DNA from: Russula earlei
Lineage: Eukaryota; Basidiomycota; Agaricomycetes; Russulales; Russulaceae
Direction: 5' to 3'
DNA length: 61,002 nucleotides
NCBI GenBank assembly: GCA_025769875.1
Contig: JAGFNK010000319.1
Coordinates: forward strand, 1-61,002
The translations under genes were made by a program, and so were the position numbers. This document shows, in pieces, positions 10,625 through 20,894 of this stretch. Below the pieces are notes generated by a model, which was not told the DNA's origin, did not search any database, and was given only the letters and a program-made list of their open reading frames with translations. Position 1 is the first letter of the stretch; the number at the start of each line of letters is the position of its first letter.

Positions 10625-11920
10625 ATGTTAAATATGTCAACTGTTCTCCTACTTTGCTGCCAAGCATTACTTGAGCTCCTTGAACCCCTCTATCGTCCTC
10701 CTATCCCATATCACACATCTTCATACACTGGGGCTAAGTGGGTTGAGGACCTACTCACTGGCCATCCAGAGCGCATTCGGACTGAGCTTGGGGTGCATAA
10801 AAAAGTATTTATCATCCTCCAGCGGATCCTCCAACGACTTGGTATCTCATCATCACGACACATCCAAGTCGAAGAACAAATTGCTATCTTCCTTTATACA
10901 GCTGTCACAGGGCTGCCATCGACACATGTCGGAGAGCGTTTTCAGTGGTCACCCCACACCATTTCAAAGTAAGTATCTCTCAGGTTTCTTTCAGATGTCG
11001 TCTGATGGATAGCTAGGTATTTTAAAAAAATTCTAGGCATTCTCTCGAGCCCTCCCTTCTACACCACATTTGTGCGCCTTCCCGATGCCGATTCACCCCC
11101 TCACCCCTTCATCCAAAGCAACCCCAAATTCTTTCCATTTCTCAAGGACGCGCTGGGTGCTATCGATGGTACACATATCGGCTGTTTTGCCACTGCTGCA
11201 GAGCGTGATGCAGCAAGGAACCGCAAAGGAGGTCTCATGCAGAACTGCCTCGTGGGATGCTCATTCGACCTCCACTTCACCTACCTGCTGACTGGTTGGG
11301 AGGGTTCCACTGCTGACGCAACACTTTTTCATGCAGCACATCATTCTGATCTTTGTGTCCCAAGGGGGAAGTATTATCTTGGTGATGCAGGTTTTGCCTC
11401 GTCAGATGTACTTCTCACCCCTTATCGAGGCGTGCGGTACCATCTAGCTGAATGGGGCCATGCTCGCACAAGGTGAGTCTTTGTTGTCTTACTTTCAAGT
11501 TGTCTTACTGATGTTTGTCCTAGGCTACGCACACCCAAGGAGCTGTTCAATTTGCGTCATGCCCAAGCTCGCAATGTCATTGAACGCATTTTTGGAATTC
11601 TCAAGCGGTGTTTCAAGATTCTCTCACAACCCCGCAAGTATGACATGGGAGTTCAAGCACGCATCCCATGTGCACTCGCAGCACTTCACAATCTTATTCG
11701 CGCATATGACTCTAGGGAGATTGGCACCTTTGACGACCAAGTGGCTGACCTCCAGATGGACGCACAAGAAGAGGAAGCGCTGGCTGGTGAACTTGGAACA
11801 GGCCCTGTGATGCAGCGTGAGAAGGAGCGAGCAAATATCAGGCGAGATAAAATTGCTGATGACATGTGGGAGCAGTATCAGAGAATTCAGAGGGACCACG
11901 CAGAATGTGTTATTGAATAG
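10625..11920 (+). CDS. PIF/Harbinger DDE transposase
   Basis: Exons 10625-10968, 11017-11472 and 11524-11920 are separated by introns of 48 and 51 bp with GTAAGT and GTGAGT donors. The product is 398 aa. The DDE_Tnp_4-type catalytic triad is intact: D165 in AIDGTHIG, D238 in YYLGDAGF and E287 in NVIERIFGILK. The N-terminal region (residues about 30-115) has the helical domain typical of the family, ending in FQWSPHTISK at the first splice site. The enzyme cuts and joins the element ends at TWA sites together with the Myb partner. An upstream in-frame TGA near 10592 supports the start at 10625. The coding part looks functional; the LTR upstream may have changed expression. Confidence 0.88.
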
Positions 11921-12400
11921 TATTTTTTTCAAAAAAAGATTTTCCATTTCCTCTTCAAAAATCTCTCGCTCCACGTGCATGGATCCTGGGCCCTACAGTA
12001 TGCCTCGGCAACATTCAGCGGACACAAGTGGACTGAGTCAGTTCCCAGTCACGGCTGCAATCACAATACGCGAATATGCAAATCACAAGCGAATAAAAAC
12101 TCAAATTAAAAAAAAACCTATTAGTTTATCATATATGCGATGTCACTTATATCACACTGGTCACACCAGTCACTCCCGGAAAATCCCGAAATTCAAGTTC
12201 AAGTTCGAAGTTCAAGAATTCTTGGTTGGTATCATGGGCCTAAACAAACTATAGTGATAGCTCTAAGTGAAAGAGGCCCTTCTCTTCTCTTACATCTATT
12301 CTTCCTGAGATAATATCAAAGGATTCGAAGTCTAGTGCTTGAAATAAATCAAGCAACTCTTTCACTAAGAGTCAGTAATAAGATCAATCAGATCTTAACA

Positions 12401-12537
12401 AGGAGACCTAGCTTAGTGTGCTTAGCCTAAGCATGTCAAGCCCAGCTTAGCAGTGCTTAGAAGTGTTGCTAAGCACCATTAAGCACCATCAAGAATCACT
12501 AAGCAAATCTCGGATTTTGCTGATGTACCCATAATAC
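12401..12537. other. GCTTAG-rich flank
   Basis: Short gene-free gap between LTR D and element J, with repeated CTAAGCACCAT-type words that continue the stretch seen at 7298-7554. Confidence 0.4.
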
Positions 12538-13042
12538 TGAAGCAAGCCAAACCAGGGCACGCAGAGTTCGTGGGGCTGGACAGCGATCCAAAGATGGTTG
12601 TCTTGACCCAAGAGCAAGAGGAATGTAAGGAGGAGGAAGGGAGAAGAGAAGAGAAGGAGAGGAGAGGAGAGCAAGATCACTCGTGCACGGAAGTTTCTGA
12701 CTGAAGGTAAGGGGAACTCAAGAAGACTGTATTCTTCTTCTTTTTCTACTACAGAGTAGCTAGGTGTTTTATATGCAGGAGAGAAGTACTAAGGATGAAA
12801 GGCATGAAAGGGAGATAGGCATGAAAGAGAATCAAGACTGGTCGAGACGGTCGAGGCCATGGTGAAAGGCCTGAGACGCGAACGCGTCGCGTGTGCCGAG
12901 GCGTGGCGTGCGCACGTGGTCGGTGGCGAGGACTGGGCGATGCGATGCGAGGAAGGAGGCAAGGTGTGGGAGGAGGCCGAGTGTCACGCATCGCGCGCGG
13001 TCCGCATGTGGTTCCGAGGCCAGCGATATGGCTCACCTTACA
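12538..13042 (-). repeat. 3' LTR of element J
   Basis: 505 bp, with TATATAAAACACC on the reverse strand near 12768 as the likely TATA box. It pairs with 15873-16954, apart from a few substitutions and the MITE in the other copy. The stop codon of the long gag-like frame falls inside it. A (GGA)/(AGA)-rich tract at 12615-12672 reads as a CT tract in U5. Confidence 0.8.
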
Positions 13043-15421
13043 CCTCCTGGGGGCTTGAAATTTTGACTGTCCCCAGTCAAACCTTCTTGAGTGAGTCTTC
13101 AACCTTGAACACGCGTAATTTCGTCGTCGCAAAGGGGGTGGGCGTCGCAGCAAGACAAGATGGGGCGGGGCGTGCTCGAGAAGCGGAGGCATCGGCGGCG
13201 AGCGTGATTTCGTAGACAGAGACGTGGGTGGCGAGGACTGGGGAAGGAGGATGCATGTGGCGGCTTGCGCGGTGGTAGCATTTGTCGTCTTGCGACGGCG
13301 GTGGCGGGGTCGTCTCCAGTGCAGGTGGCGGCAGCAGACGTGAGTGAGAGCGCGCGAACGGACGGGGAGGCGACGTGGGAGGCGGCGTGCAGTGTGTTGT
13401 TGACGTCGGCGGCGGCTTCTCCTACGGCGGCGGCGTGGCGGTGGCTGCTGCTCCTTCTGCGGTGGTGCGTGGTGGTTAAGTTCGAGTTCGGGGCCTTCTT
13501 GGTCTTTTGAGGTGATGCTGGGTGCAGTTGCAGTTGCTGCTGCTGCTGCTGCTGCTGCTGAGGCGTCGACTGGGATGTGTCGGCGAACGGCTCGTGATGG
13601 CGGCGGCTTCTGCTTCTCCGAGGCGGCGGCGTGTTCTTCGTTATCCGATTCTTCGTGGCGTTCTTCTATTTGTTCCTCGTTAACGTCTTTTACGAGGCGT
13701 GGCGGCGAGACGGCGGTTAGCGGATACGAGATGGTGGCGTGGTCGGGAAGCAGGAGCGTAGGCGGCAAGCGCGAGACGGGAGCGGTAGGGGCGACGGCTA
13801 GCAAGACTGGGAGCGCGGCGGCGGCGGCTGACTGAGCAAGGATTGAGGCGGCGGGTGAGACTGACGAAACTGAGGCGGCGGCTGAGACTGAGACGGCTGG
13901 GGCTGAAGGCATGGCAGAGACTAGGGGCGCGGTGGCGGCGGCTGATGATGCTGGCGATACGGCGAACTGGGCTGAACTGACGAGTGCGGGCGAGGCTAAG
14001 ACGGACGCGAAGTCGGCGGCTGGCATGACTGAGGCTACTGTGGCGGCGGACGAGGCGACAGACGAGACTGAAGGCGCGGGAGCGGATGAGACGAAGGCGG
14101 GGGTGGCAGACGAGGCTGCGAGGGCTGAAGTGGCGGGTGGCGCTAAAACGTCGGTGGGCGAGGTTGAGATGGTGGTTGTACATGGAGCTGAGACAGTGGC
14201 CACAGCAGGCGACACTGAGGGCGCAGGAGCTGGCTGGGCAGAGACGGGGAAGGTGGCGATAGGCGATGTCGCGGCTGAGGCTACGGCGGCGGGGGCAGAT
14301 GAGGTGGCGACGATGGCGAATGCGGGCGATGCTGGGACGGCGGAGGCAGGTGGGGCCAAAGCGATGACAGTTGGCGAGTCGAAGATGGCGGTGGTGAACG
14401 AAGTGACGGGAACGGCGGACGAGGTGGAAACCGCAGGGACGATGGGAGCGGGCGAGAGGAAGGCGATGACGGGCGACGCAGGGACGGAGACGGGAGACGT
14501 AGAGGCGGCGGCTGGCAATGCTGGTGATACGACGGTGGGCGAGACTGAGGTGGAGTCGATGACGACTGCGGGCAACGGAGAGATGGCGGTGGAAGCTGGT
14601 GACGTGGGGACAGTGGTTGCGGCAGAGGACGAAGCTGGGGCGACGGCGGTGGTGGGCGTGAAGGCGACGGGCTGGCGGCTCTCCTGTTCCAGGGTTTCGG
14701 ATATGAAGTCGCGTCGGGGGTCTCGCCTGGGAAACCCGAAATCACGCTCCCATTGTATGTCTCGAGGATGTTGAGAGAATATGTCGACCAGTGTATCGAA
14801 TACCTTTTGGAACTCGACAAAGTCTCGTAGCCGTTCGTCCACGCTCCAGGGACCGAGGCGTCGGGAGACCATCCAGCGGTCATCCGGGTGGAGTCCGAAC
14901 CAGAACGACTCGTCACAATCTTCGTAGGATAGGTGGCGCGCGTGGATGAGGGGCTCGCATATTGCCCTGAAGTTCCGGTAGTACTCGGATACATCCTCTT
15001 GGTTGCGCATGCGTAGGCTAGATGAGGAGGTGATGAGGTCGTCCAGTTCCCGTTGGAGGAACCGGAGCTGGGTCGGCGTGCTGACGGATGCGTTGCGCGA
15101 CGAAAGCGGATGGTGGGATGAGGGGAGTGCGACTGGTGTGGGCGCTGTGAGTGTGGCCGGGTAGCTGAAGACTTGGGCACTGTTGGCGGCGAGCCAGGCG
15201 TCGACGGCGTCCTTCAATCCGCGTCCGTTACTGCTGTTGGGGATGGGTTGCCCATTTGGAAGGTGGAGGCGGGCGTTGCGGATGACGATGCGGCCGGTGC
15301 GGCAGTACTCCTCGGCAATCGTGCACCATCGGACACCGTGGCCGGGTTGGGCGCAGAAGGGGCAGCCGTTGAGCCTCGGCGCTCGGCGGAAATAGGTAGA
15401 GGCATCGGAATGCGATGACAT
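12749..15421 (-). CDS. Gag-like polyprotein of element J
   Basis: One uninterrupted frame of 890 codons. A CCHC zinc knuckle is at the N terminus (C20, C23, H28, C33), followed near residues 140-240 by a capsid-like helical region containing EDVSEYYRNFRAI and FWFGLHPDD. Residues about 240-590 are an Ala/Ser/Pro/Val low-complexity tract. A short acidic patch and an Arg-rich segment follow, and the frame ends in the 3' LTR. In Ty3/gypsy Gag the knuckle normally follows the capsid, so the order is unusual. Codon use is strongly GC-biased compared with neighbours. The C-terminal 100 or so codons may be read-through of UTR and LTR. Forward-strand ORFs here (for example 13911-14774) are shadows of this frame. 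Confidence 0.65.
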   Translation of the reverse strand: MSSHSDASTYFRRAPRLNGCPFCAQPGHGVRWCTIAEEYCRTGRIVIRNARLHLPNGQPIPNSSNGRGLKDAVDAWLAANSAQVFSYPATLTAPTPVALPSSHHPLSSRNASVSTPTQLRFLQRELDDLITSSSSLRMRNQEDVSEYYRNFRAICEPLIHARHLSYEDCDESFWFGLHPDDRWMVSRRLGPWSVDERLRDFVEFQKVFDTLVDIFSQHPRDIQWERDFGFPRRDPRRDFISETLEQESRQPVAFTPTTAVAPASSSAATTVPTSPASTAISPLPAVVIDSTSVSPTVVSPALPAAASTSPVSVPASPVIAFLSPAPIVPAVSTSSAVPVTSFTTAIFDSPTVIALAPPASAVPASPAFAIVATSSAPAAVASAATSPIATFPVSAQPAPAPSVSPAVATVSAPCTTTISTSPTDVLAPPATSALAASSATPAFVSSAPAPSVSSVASSAATVASVMPAADFASVLASPALVSSAQFAVSPASSAAATAPLVSAMPSAPAVSVSAAASVSSVSPAASILAQSAAAAALPVLLAVAPTAPVSRLPPTLLLPDHATISYPLTAVSPPRLVKDVNEEQIEERHEESDNEEHAAASEKQKPPPSRAVRRHIPVDASAAAAAAAATATAPSITSKDQEGPELELNHHAPPQKEQQPPPRRRRRRSRRRRQQHTARRLPRRLPVRSRALTHVCCRHLHWRRPRHRRRKTTNATTAQAATCILLPQSSPPTSLSTKSRSPPMPPLLEHAPPHLVLLRRPPPLRRRNYACSRLKTHSRRFDWGQSKFQAPRRCKVSHIAGLGTTCGPRAMRDTRPPPTPCLLPRIASPSPRHRPRAHATPRHTRRVRVSGLSPWPRPSRPVLILFHAYLPFMPFILSTSLLHIKHLATL

Positions 15422-15872
15422 GGCGCGTTGGTACAGCGGCGGGCGGTACTGGCTATCAAGGGAGTGTGTGGGCGATGAAGCAGCGTGCGTGGGCGTGAAG
15501 GTGAAGGCCGCGGCAGCTACAGGCGATATTGACGAGCCGGCGGCAGGTGAGGGAATGAGACGACAGTGCGCGGGGCTGTGATGGCGGTTGGCTGGTGGAC
15601 TGGCGGCGGGTTCGCAGGCGAACGAAGTGGGCGAGGTTGAGGACTGCGCGAGTGGGCGTGCGCGTGGATGCGGTGCTGGCTGGTACGGATAGGGAGCGAG
15701 GCGAAGAGTGAAAGGGCGAGGTGAACGGGAGTAGCTGCGATTGCGGTCGCGCTAGTTGCGAGGGTGGAGGGGCTTGCTCCTAAGCCGGGTTGCCCAAGGC
15801 AACCTAAACGAGGGGGCGGGGAAGACGGGGGTCTCAGGTCAACACAGATCCAGCCTCACTGGGGCAGCCAGT

Positions 15873-16954
15873 TGAAGCGAGCCAAACCAGGGCGCGCAGA
15901 GTTCGTGGGGCTGGACGGCGATCCAAAGACGGTTGTCTTGACCCAAGAGCAAGAGGAATGTAAGGAGGAGGAAGGGAGAAGAGAAGGAGAGGAGAGGAGA
16001 GCAAGATCACTCGTGCGCGGAAGTTTCTGACTGAAGGTAAGGGGAACTCAAGAAGACTGTATTCTTCTTCTTTTTCTACTACAGAGTAGCTAGGTGTTTT
16101 ATATGCAGGAGAGAAGTACTAAGGATGAAAGGCATGAAAGGGAGATAGGCATGAAAGAGAATCAAGACTGGTCGAGACGGTCGAGGCCATGGTGAAAGGC
16201 CCGAGACGCGAACGTGTCGCGTGTGCCGAGGCGTGGCGTGCGCACGTGGTCGGTGGCGAGGACTGGGCGATGCGATGCGAGGAAGGAGGCAAGGTGTGGG
16301 AGGAGGCCGAGTGTCACGCATCGCGCGCGGTCCGCATGTGGTTCTGACATCAGTAAAGATGGATTTTAGTTTCCGTTGGTTTCTCACCTCAGGAAACCAA
16401 AAAAAACCAGCGGAAACCGGGAAACCAGGAGACTGGGAAACCCATGTCTGGTTTCCCAGAAACAACCTGAGAGTATCTTTCATGGAAACCTAAGAAACTA
16501 ACAGAAACCTGTTGAAAGTATGGAAACTGTTAGAACTATAGTATAGTAGGAAAAAAATCACTGAAAATGGTCAGAAATAGGGTATACGTCGTTTCTACTT
16601 GTAATTGGAAGTCAATTTGAGCTGGTACAGATCTAAGCCTTGAGGGGACTCTCAGGTATACACAGATCAGCATGGAATGCAGATATCATTGAGGCATCAG
16701 CACGATGAAGGGATTCATTGTCACCATTGTTGTCTGCACATTCCAGTGCAAGGTGCCAGTGTCGCTCACTCAGACGGTCGATGTGACCATAGAAAACTTG
16801 ACTTGTTTTCCAGTGTGCTTCATGATGTCTACCAGGTTTCCCAGTTTCTGGGTTTTCGGTTTCCGGAAACTGGGAAACCAGTGGAAACCAACAAAAACCC
16901 GGGAATTTTTTTTGTGGTTTGCTGATGGAGGCCAGCGATATGGCTCACCTTACA
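15873..16954 (-). repeat. 5' LTR of element J with inserted MITE
   Basis: Copies the 12538-13042 LTR: the part up to 16346 aligns closely, then a 580-bp insert interrupts, and the last 25-30 bases (GAGGCCAGCGATATGGCTCA onward) resume at 16926. The interrupted LTR would be about 505 bp, like its partner. Confidence 0.78.
16347..16925. mobile_element. MITE rich in GGAAACC/GGTTTCC words
   Basis: The insert begins with CATCAGTAAAGATGG and ends with GTGGTTTGCTGATG, so the outer bases are inverted (CATCAG..CTGATG). The subterminal zones carry inverted GGTTTCC/GGAAACC clusters. The sister LTR at 13015-13022 shows the empty site. A partial second copy lies at 32380-32576. The duplicated target is uncertain, perhaps GA. 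No coding capacity; the small ORFs at 16677-17001 are not genes. Confidence 0.6.
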
Positions 16955-17284
16955 ATACAGCCATTCAATCCCATGTACCATCCTGTTTGAGTTCATGGTA
17001 AGTTGATACACAGCAGTATGGGGTTGGGACAGGTAGACCCATTTGGACCTATCATACATACAGCCAAGCCATACCTGTAATACTGTCACTGACCCACCAA
17101 CTGTGCAGCTTACTTAAGGTACCTAGCATGCAGTCAGTCACACATAGTCACCAGACATGGATTGAAAACCTTGAAGTGCCGTTTGAACCTTACATTGTTG
17201 ATGAGATGGGTAAAAACATTGTAATTGGAGGTTTGGGGGGCCAGGAAAAAAGACAATGTAATACTGTGTGCATACAGGAACTAA

Positions 17285-19660
17285 CTAAACACTCTCAATC
17301 CAATTCTGCCTGCCTTGAAGGAAGAGCCCAGCAAATTGAGGCTGATCACAAAGGCCTGCATGTGCTTTGAGGTGGGACTTGAGCTGGCAAACCAGCTCAT
17401 TGATGGTGCCTGACATCTTGAGTCCAAGTGCACCAGAGAGTACGAAAAGGTCATCTTTGCATTTATATGAGGAAAGTGGTTCTGTAAAACTTGAGTGCAT
17501 CATTGTAAATAGACATTGAGACTCACTGTTGAAAACCTTAGACTGTATGTCCTCTAAGATTTGTGCATCGTGAGCTGCTTCATTGGTCATCTTTTGAGCT
17601 GCCTTCTCAGCAGCCTCTCTTGTGAGCCAGGCCTTCTCTTCCTGTTCAGCGAGCCACTGCACGTCAACTTCAGGATGGGCAACAAAATGCACACTTGTCT
17701 TCACAGAACGGTGCATCTTGCGCTTCTGATTTTCCAACTCTGTCCTGGCATCAGATGCTGCATGCTTCATGATGGTGCAGTGTGCATTACTGGAGCTGGT
17801 CTCTGCCCTGGCTTGAAGGATCTCCCTTTCCATCAGCTCCACCATCAACCAGAGTTGAGAGAGCTCTGAACTCACCTCCTGGAATGTAGTGGGGATTGGT
17901 GCATGGTGAGAACCAAATGCAATTGAGAGAGACATTGCAGGGGAAGAACTTGCCCTTTGAGAGCGAGTGAAGGGGGGGATGAGCTGGAGAGGGTCTTGGC
18001 TGGTAGACATGTCACATGGATGCTCTGACACATTTTGTGTAATGGCTGAAGTGCATTTGTTGTCCATTGTAGGCAAGGAAGAGGATGGAGCCAAATTAAG
18101 TGAGACATGTAGACATGAAGTGAGGGGAGCTGGTGAAAGGATGGGGGGGGGGTTGCAGAAGACATGATGGAAGGAGAACATGAATGTGGTGGTGGCAAGT
18201 CATTCACACAGTCTGGCAGTGGCGCGAAGTCTGAGTCATTGGACTCTGTGTCCCAGTCAAATGCAATTGGGTCTTCATCCATTACATCAAGACCATCTTG
18301 CACACACTCATCGTCTTGCATGCCCTCATTGGTGTCTGAGCCATCCCAGTCAGAGGACTCAGAGGGAAGGGGGGAGGATGAGGGAACATCAACAGGAAAT
18401 GAGATTGGGACATGCTGAGTGGTGGAGTAAGCTTTGGAAGGTGCAAAATCAGCCTCAACAAAGATGGAGGGGTTGAAGGGGTGGATGCCAGTGGAGGAGA
18501 ATGCAGACACAAGGAGCTTGTGGGTCATTGTCTGAGTGTGCACCTTCATGTACTCAACAATGATGTTGTAATGCGTGATGTGCATGTTTTCACAGATGTG
18601 GTGGTCACAATGAATGGACCAGTTCTGCTGTGTGTGGCAAAAAACTTTGACGTCGAGCGGTTGGAGCTTGTATGTGCACTTGGAGGGGAAGGTGACAATG
18701 ATGATGTTGTGTTAGTATGCAAGCACCTGGAATCTGTCAGTCTCATGAGAGTTGTGACCATCAACAAAAAGGACAACAGGGTTGTCAGTGACCTTGTGGT
18801 CCAGAGTGAAGGGAATGAAGGCATGGCAGAACCACAACGAACCAATTTTGTTGTCCATCCACCCATTTTGGGATGTGGCAATCCCTCCAATTGGGGCATC
18901 CAGATTGGACTCATGGTGGACCAGGAGAGGCCTGTTTGAAAGGACAAACACTAGGGGAACAGACAACCTAGAGGGTGAAATACACTCAATGATGGTGACA
19001 AGTTTGAGGGAATGGGAATGCACATGATAAAATTTGCTTTTCTTGAGGGTGCATAGTTGAAAATATTTTTTGTACCATTTGCAGCCTCCACCAAGTTGCA
19101 AACCCTTCTTGTCCATGTTCCAGATGTGCTCTGGTGGGAGGTTTGGGTGCTTGTCATAGACCTGCTTGACTAGCTCAAAATATTGAGTGACATTTGAGAT
19201 GTTGAAGTTCTGAACACACCTGGGATCTAGATTACTTGGCTTTGATGACTGAAGCTCCAGGTGCCGCATCTGGAAACGGCAGTGCCAGTTCTTGCCTGGG
19301 ATGATGCCAGACATGTCATACCCAAGAGATTTGACATTGTTCTTGTCCATTGGTTTAGCAATTGAGGCCTGGTGGCCTACCCAGGAGACTAGTGTGCCCT
19401 CCTGTTCCTTCAAGAGCAGTTGCTGAGTCACATTTGCATCCTTCTTGTGACAATGCCCATTGATGCGATCACTGAGTGTCAGAAGAGGAACCTAAGGGAA
19501 TTTATAAGCATTAGAGAACCAAATGACTGCTCCTCACATTGTGAGCAATTGCAGCTGCTTGTCTACTTTTGAAGCGGCCCTCCTGCCACTCAGTGATTGC
19601 TCCTTGAATTTGGTCCTCATATGCATCATCTGTCCAGCATGATCACTTTGTGTGGATGGG
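17285..19660 (-). pseudogene. Pogo-like transposase pseudogene
   Basis: Relic of a CENP-B/psq-HTH plus DDE-1 transposase. The catalytic region keeps the three Asp residues: MDKKG, VDGHNSHET and QPLDVKVF. The frame is broken by a stop after DRFQVLAY (near 18719), by a frameshift at a run of nine Gs around 18147-18155, and by a stop close to the N terminus near 19640. An intron of about 45 bp (near 19493-19539) splits the HTH. The C terminus has a coiled-coil stretch and a SAP-like segment (YKCKDDLFVLSGALGLKMSG), as in the two other pogo copies. Confidence 0.75.
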
Positions 19661-20219
19661 TGGCATGAATGAAATGGTTTATTACACTGCAATGTGGGAG
19701 AGTGTTACAGGGGCTAATGAGAGGATGAGGATGAGGACAGCTTAGAGATATGTGATTAGCCAAGGATGCCAATTTGAAGCACAGACTTGAACTCTACCAT
19801 TCTGCATGACATCTCTCCAAAAACACAAGGAAGGGGAAAACATCAAATGGGTATATTCTGACAAAAAAAAACATGGGTGGATTTACATTAATCACTACTT
19901 TTACCCCCCATTTGAAAGAAATCAAGATCATCATTTTCAGTGTGTCTACAAATTCTGACCAAGTGCTAGGTACCTTATGTTATGAACCAAGGCCAGGTCC
20001 TGGCCGTAGATGATCCTATTTCACTCAAGAGAGACCTCTCTCACTTTGCATTACCAACTCCCTTCCATTTTCTGGGCTATCCCTCCTGTGGTGCAAGATA
20101 TCGCTATTGCAAAGGCACTATAACATGACCAGGCACCAGTTTCCTAATCGGGTAATCATCGCATGGCAGCCACATGGTCACCCAGCCACCAAGAACCCGA
20201 AACAGCAGGACAAACTCTT

Positions 20220-20766
20220 TGTTAAGATCCTACGGATCTTAGTACCGACTCTTTAGTGAAAGAGTTGCTTGATATAGTTCAAGCACTAGACTTCGAACCC
20301 TTTGATATTATCTCAGGAAGATTGAATGTAGAAAAGAGAGAGGGTCCTCTTTCAGTTAGAGTCTACACTATATGTTGTTTAGATTGGTTAACAAGATAGT
20401 TGTCTTGTTCAGAGAGTAAGTCAAGCGTAAGGCTCGACTTCTTGGTACCACAGACTATTTATACGATATCTCGATAACTACTGATCCGATTCATACGAAA
20501 CTCGGGGTACTCATAGCTGAGAACCAGTAGTATCCAAATACAGAGAGCGCAATTCGAGAATGTTAGAAATGACTCACGCATGAGTCATTCTTTCCTAGCA
20601 TCAGTCATGAATCAGTAAGCAATCACTCATCAATCAGTAAGCAGTGAGTAAGCAACCAGTAAGCGATCAGTAAGCGACCATGATCAAGATCAGTAAGCAG
20701 ACATATGAGTAATCACAGATGAGTCAGCAAAACAAATGACAGTCAGAGAACGAGAGAATCCTAACA
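20220..20766 (-). mobile_element. Solo LTR, family D (inside LTR B)
   Basis: 547 bp in reverse orientation, TGTTAAGATCC to GAATCCTAACA, with TSD CTCTT (20215-20219, 20767-20771). It carries the inverted TGACTCA pair and runs of TCAGTAA heptamers. This makes a three-level stack: pogo, then B, then D. Confidence 0.93.
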
Positions 20767-20793
20767 CTCTTAGAAACTGTTGCATAACTCATC

Positions 20794-20894
20794 TGACGTC
20801 ATCAAGGCTCCAATGACATCATGGCTGACTGAGCGACTCCACAGTGACCTCATAGGCTCACTAAGCGCTCCACAGTGACATCATAATGATGTCA
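20794..20894 (+). promoter_or_regulatory. CRE-like box cluster in LTR B U3
   Basis: Four ATF/CREB-type boxes: TGACGTCA (20794), TGACATCA (20814), TGACATCA (20876) and TGATGTCA (20887), upstream of the LTR TATA box. The other B copies keep the cluster, with CpG lost in the first box. Function as bZIP sites is inferred. Confidence 0.45.

Larger units (their letters stand above)
7929..12240 (+). mobile_element. Complete PIF/Harbinger transposon
   Basis: The ends are inverted repeats of about 120 bp (7929-8050 and 12118-12240). The outermost bases are GGCCCATGATACCAAC and the element is flanked by a TAA duplication (7926-7928, 12241-12243), the TWA target of this superfamily. Inside are the two genes expected for PIF/Harbinger: a Myb/SANT-like protein (8236-9448) and a DDE nuclease (10625-11920), both forward. 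Solo LTR A (9593-10554) lies between them. Removing the LTR leaves an element of about 3.35 kb. The subterminal region carries tandem GTGAC words, plausible transposase-binding sites. Confidence 0.92.
7555..12400 (+). mobile_element. Solo LTR, family D, split by a Harbinger element
   Basis: LTR D starts TGTTAGGATTC at 7555 and ends AGATCTTAACA at 12400, with TSD AGGAG on both sides (7550-7554, 12401-12405). Without the insert it is about 531 bp. The left piece is 7555-7928 and the right piece 12244-12400 (12241-12243 is the duplicated TAA). The U3 part has repeated TTACTGA-type heptamers and a palindrome with two TGACTCA sites (7719-7738). TATA-like GTATAAATAG follows near 7844. Confidence 0.9.
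12538..16954 (-). mobile_element. Gag-only LTR retroelement, family J
   Basis: Two LTRs in direct orientation (12538-13042 and 15873-16954, the latter enlarged by a MITE) flank a GC-rich interior. Read on the reverse strand, each LTR starts TGTAAGGTGAG and ends TTGCTTCA or TCGCTTCA. The outer flanks share the 4-bp duplication ATAC (12534-12537, 16955-16958). Beside the 5' LTR a PBS-like TGGCTGCCCCAGTG begins two bases in (15870 downward). Beside the 3' LTR lies a purine tract AGGAGG (13043-13048). The only sizeable ORF is gag-like; no protease, RT, RNase H or integrase motif is present. I infer a non-autonomous element moved by another element's enzymes. Confidence 0.75.

Noticed and set aside
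13911..14774. 287-codon forward ORF opposite the J gag frame
   Set aside because: GC-rich mirror of Ala/Ser/Pro codons; no domain, and the reverse frame is longer with a zinc knuckle. Kept only as a composition finding.
14281..15180. 299-codon reverse ORF overlapping gag in another frame
   Set aside because: Pro/Ser/Arg low-complexity shadow of the gag frame.
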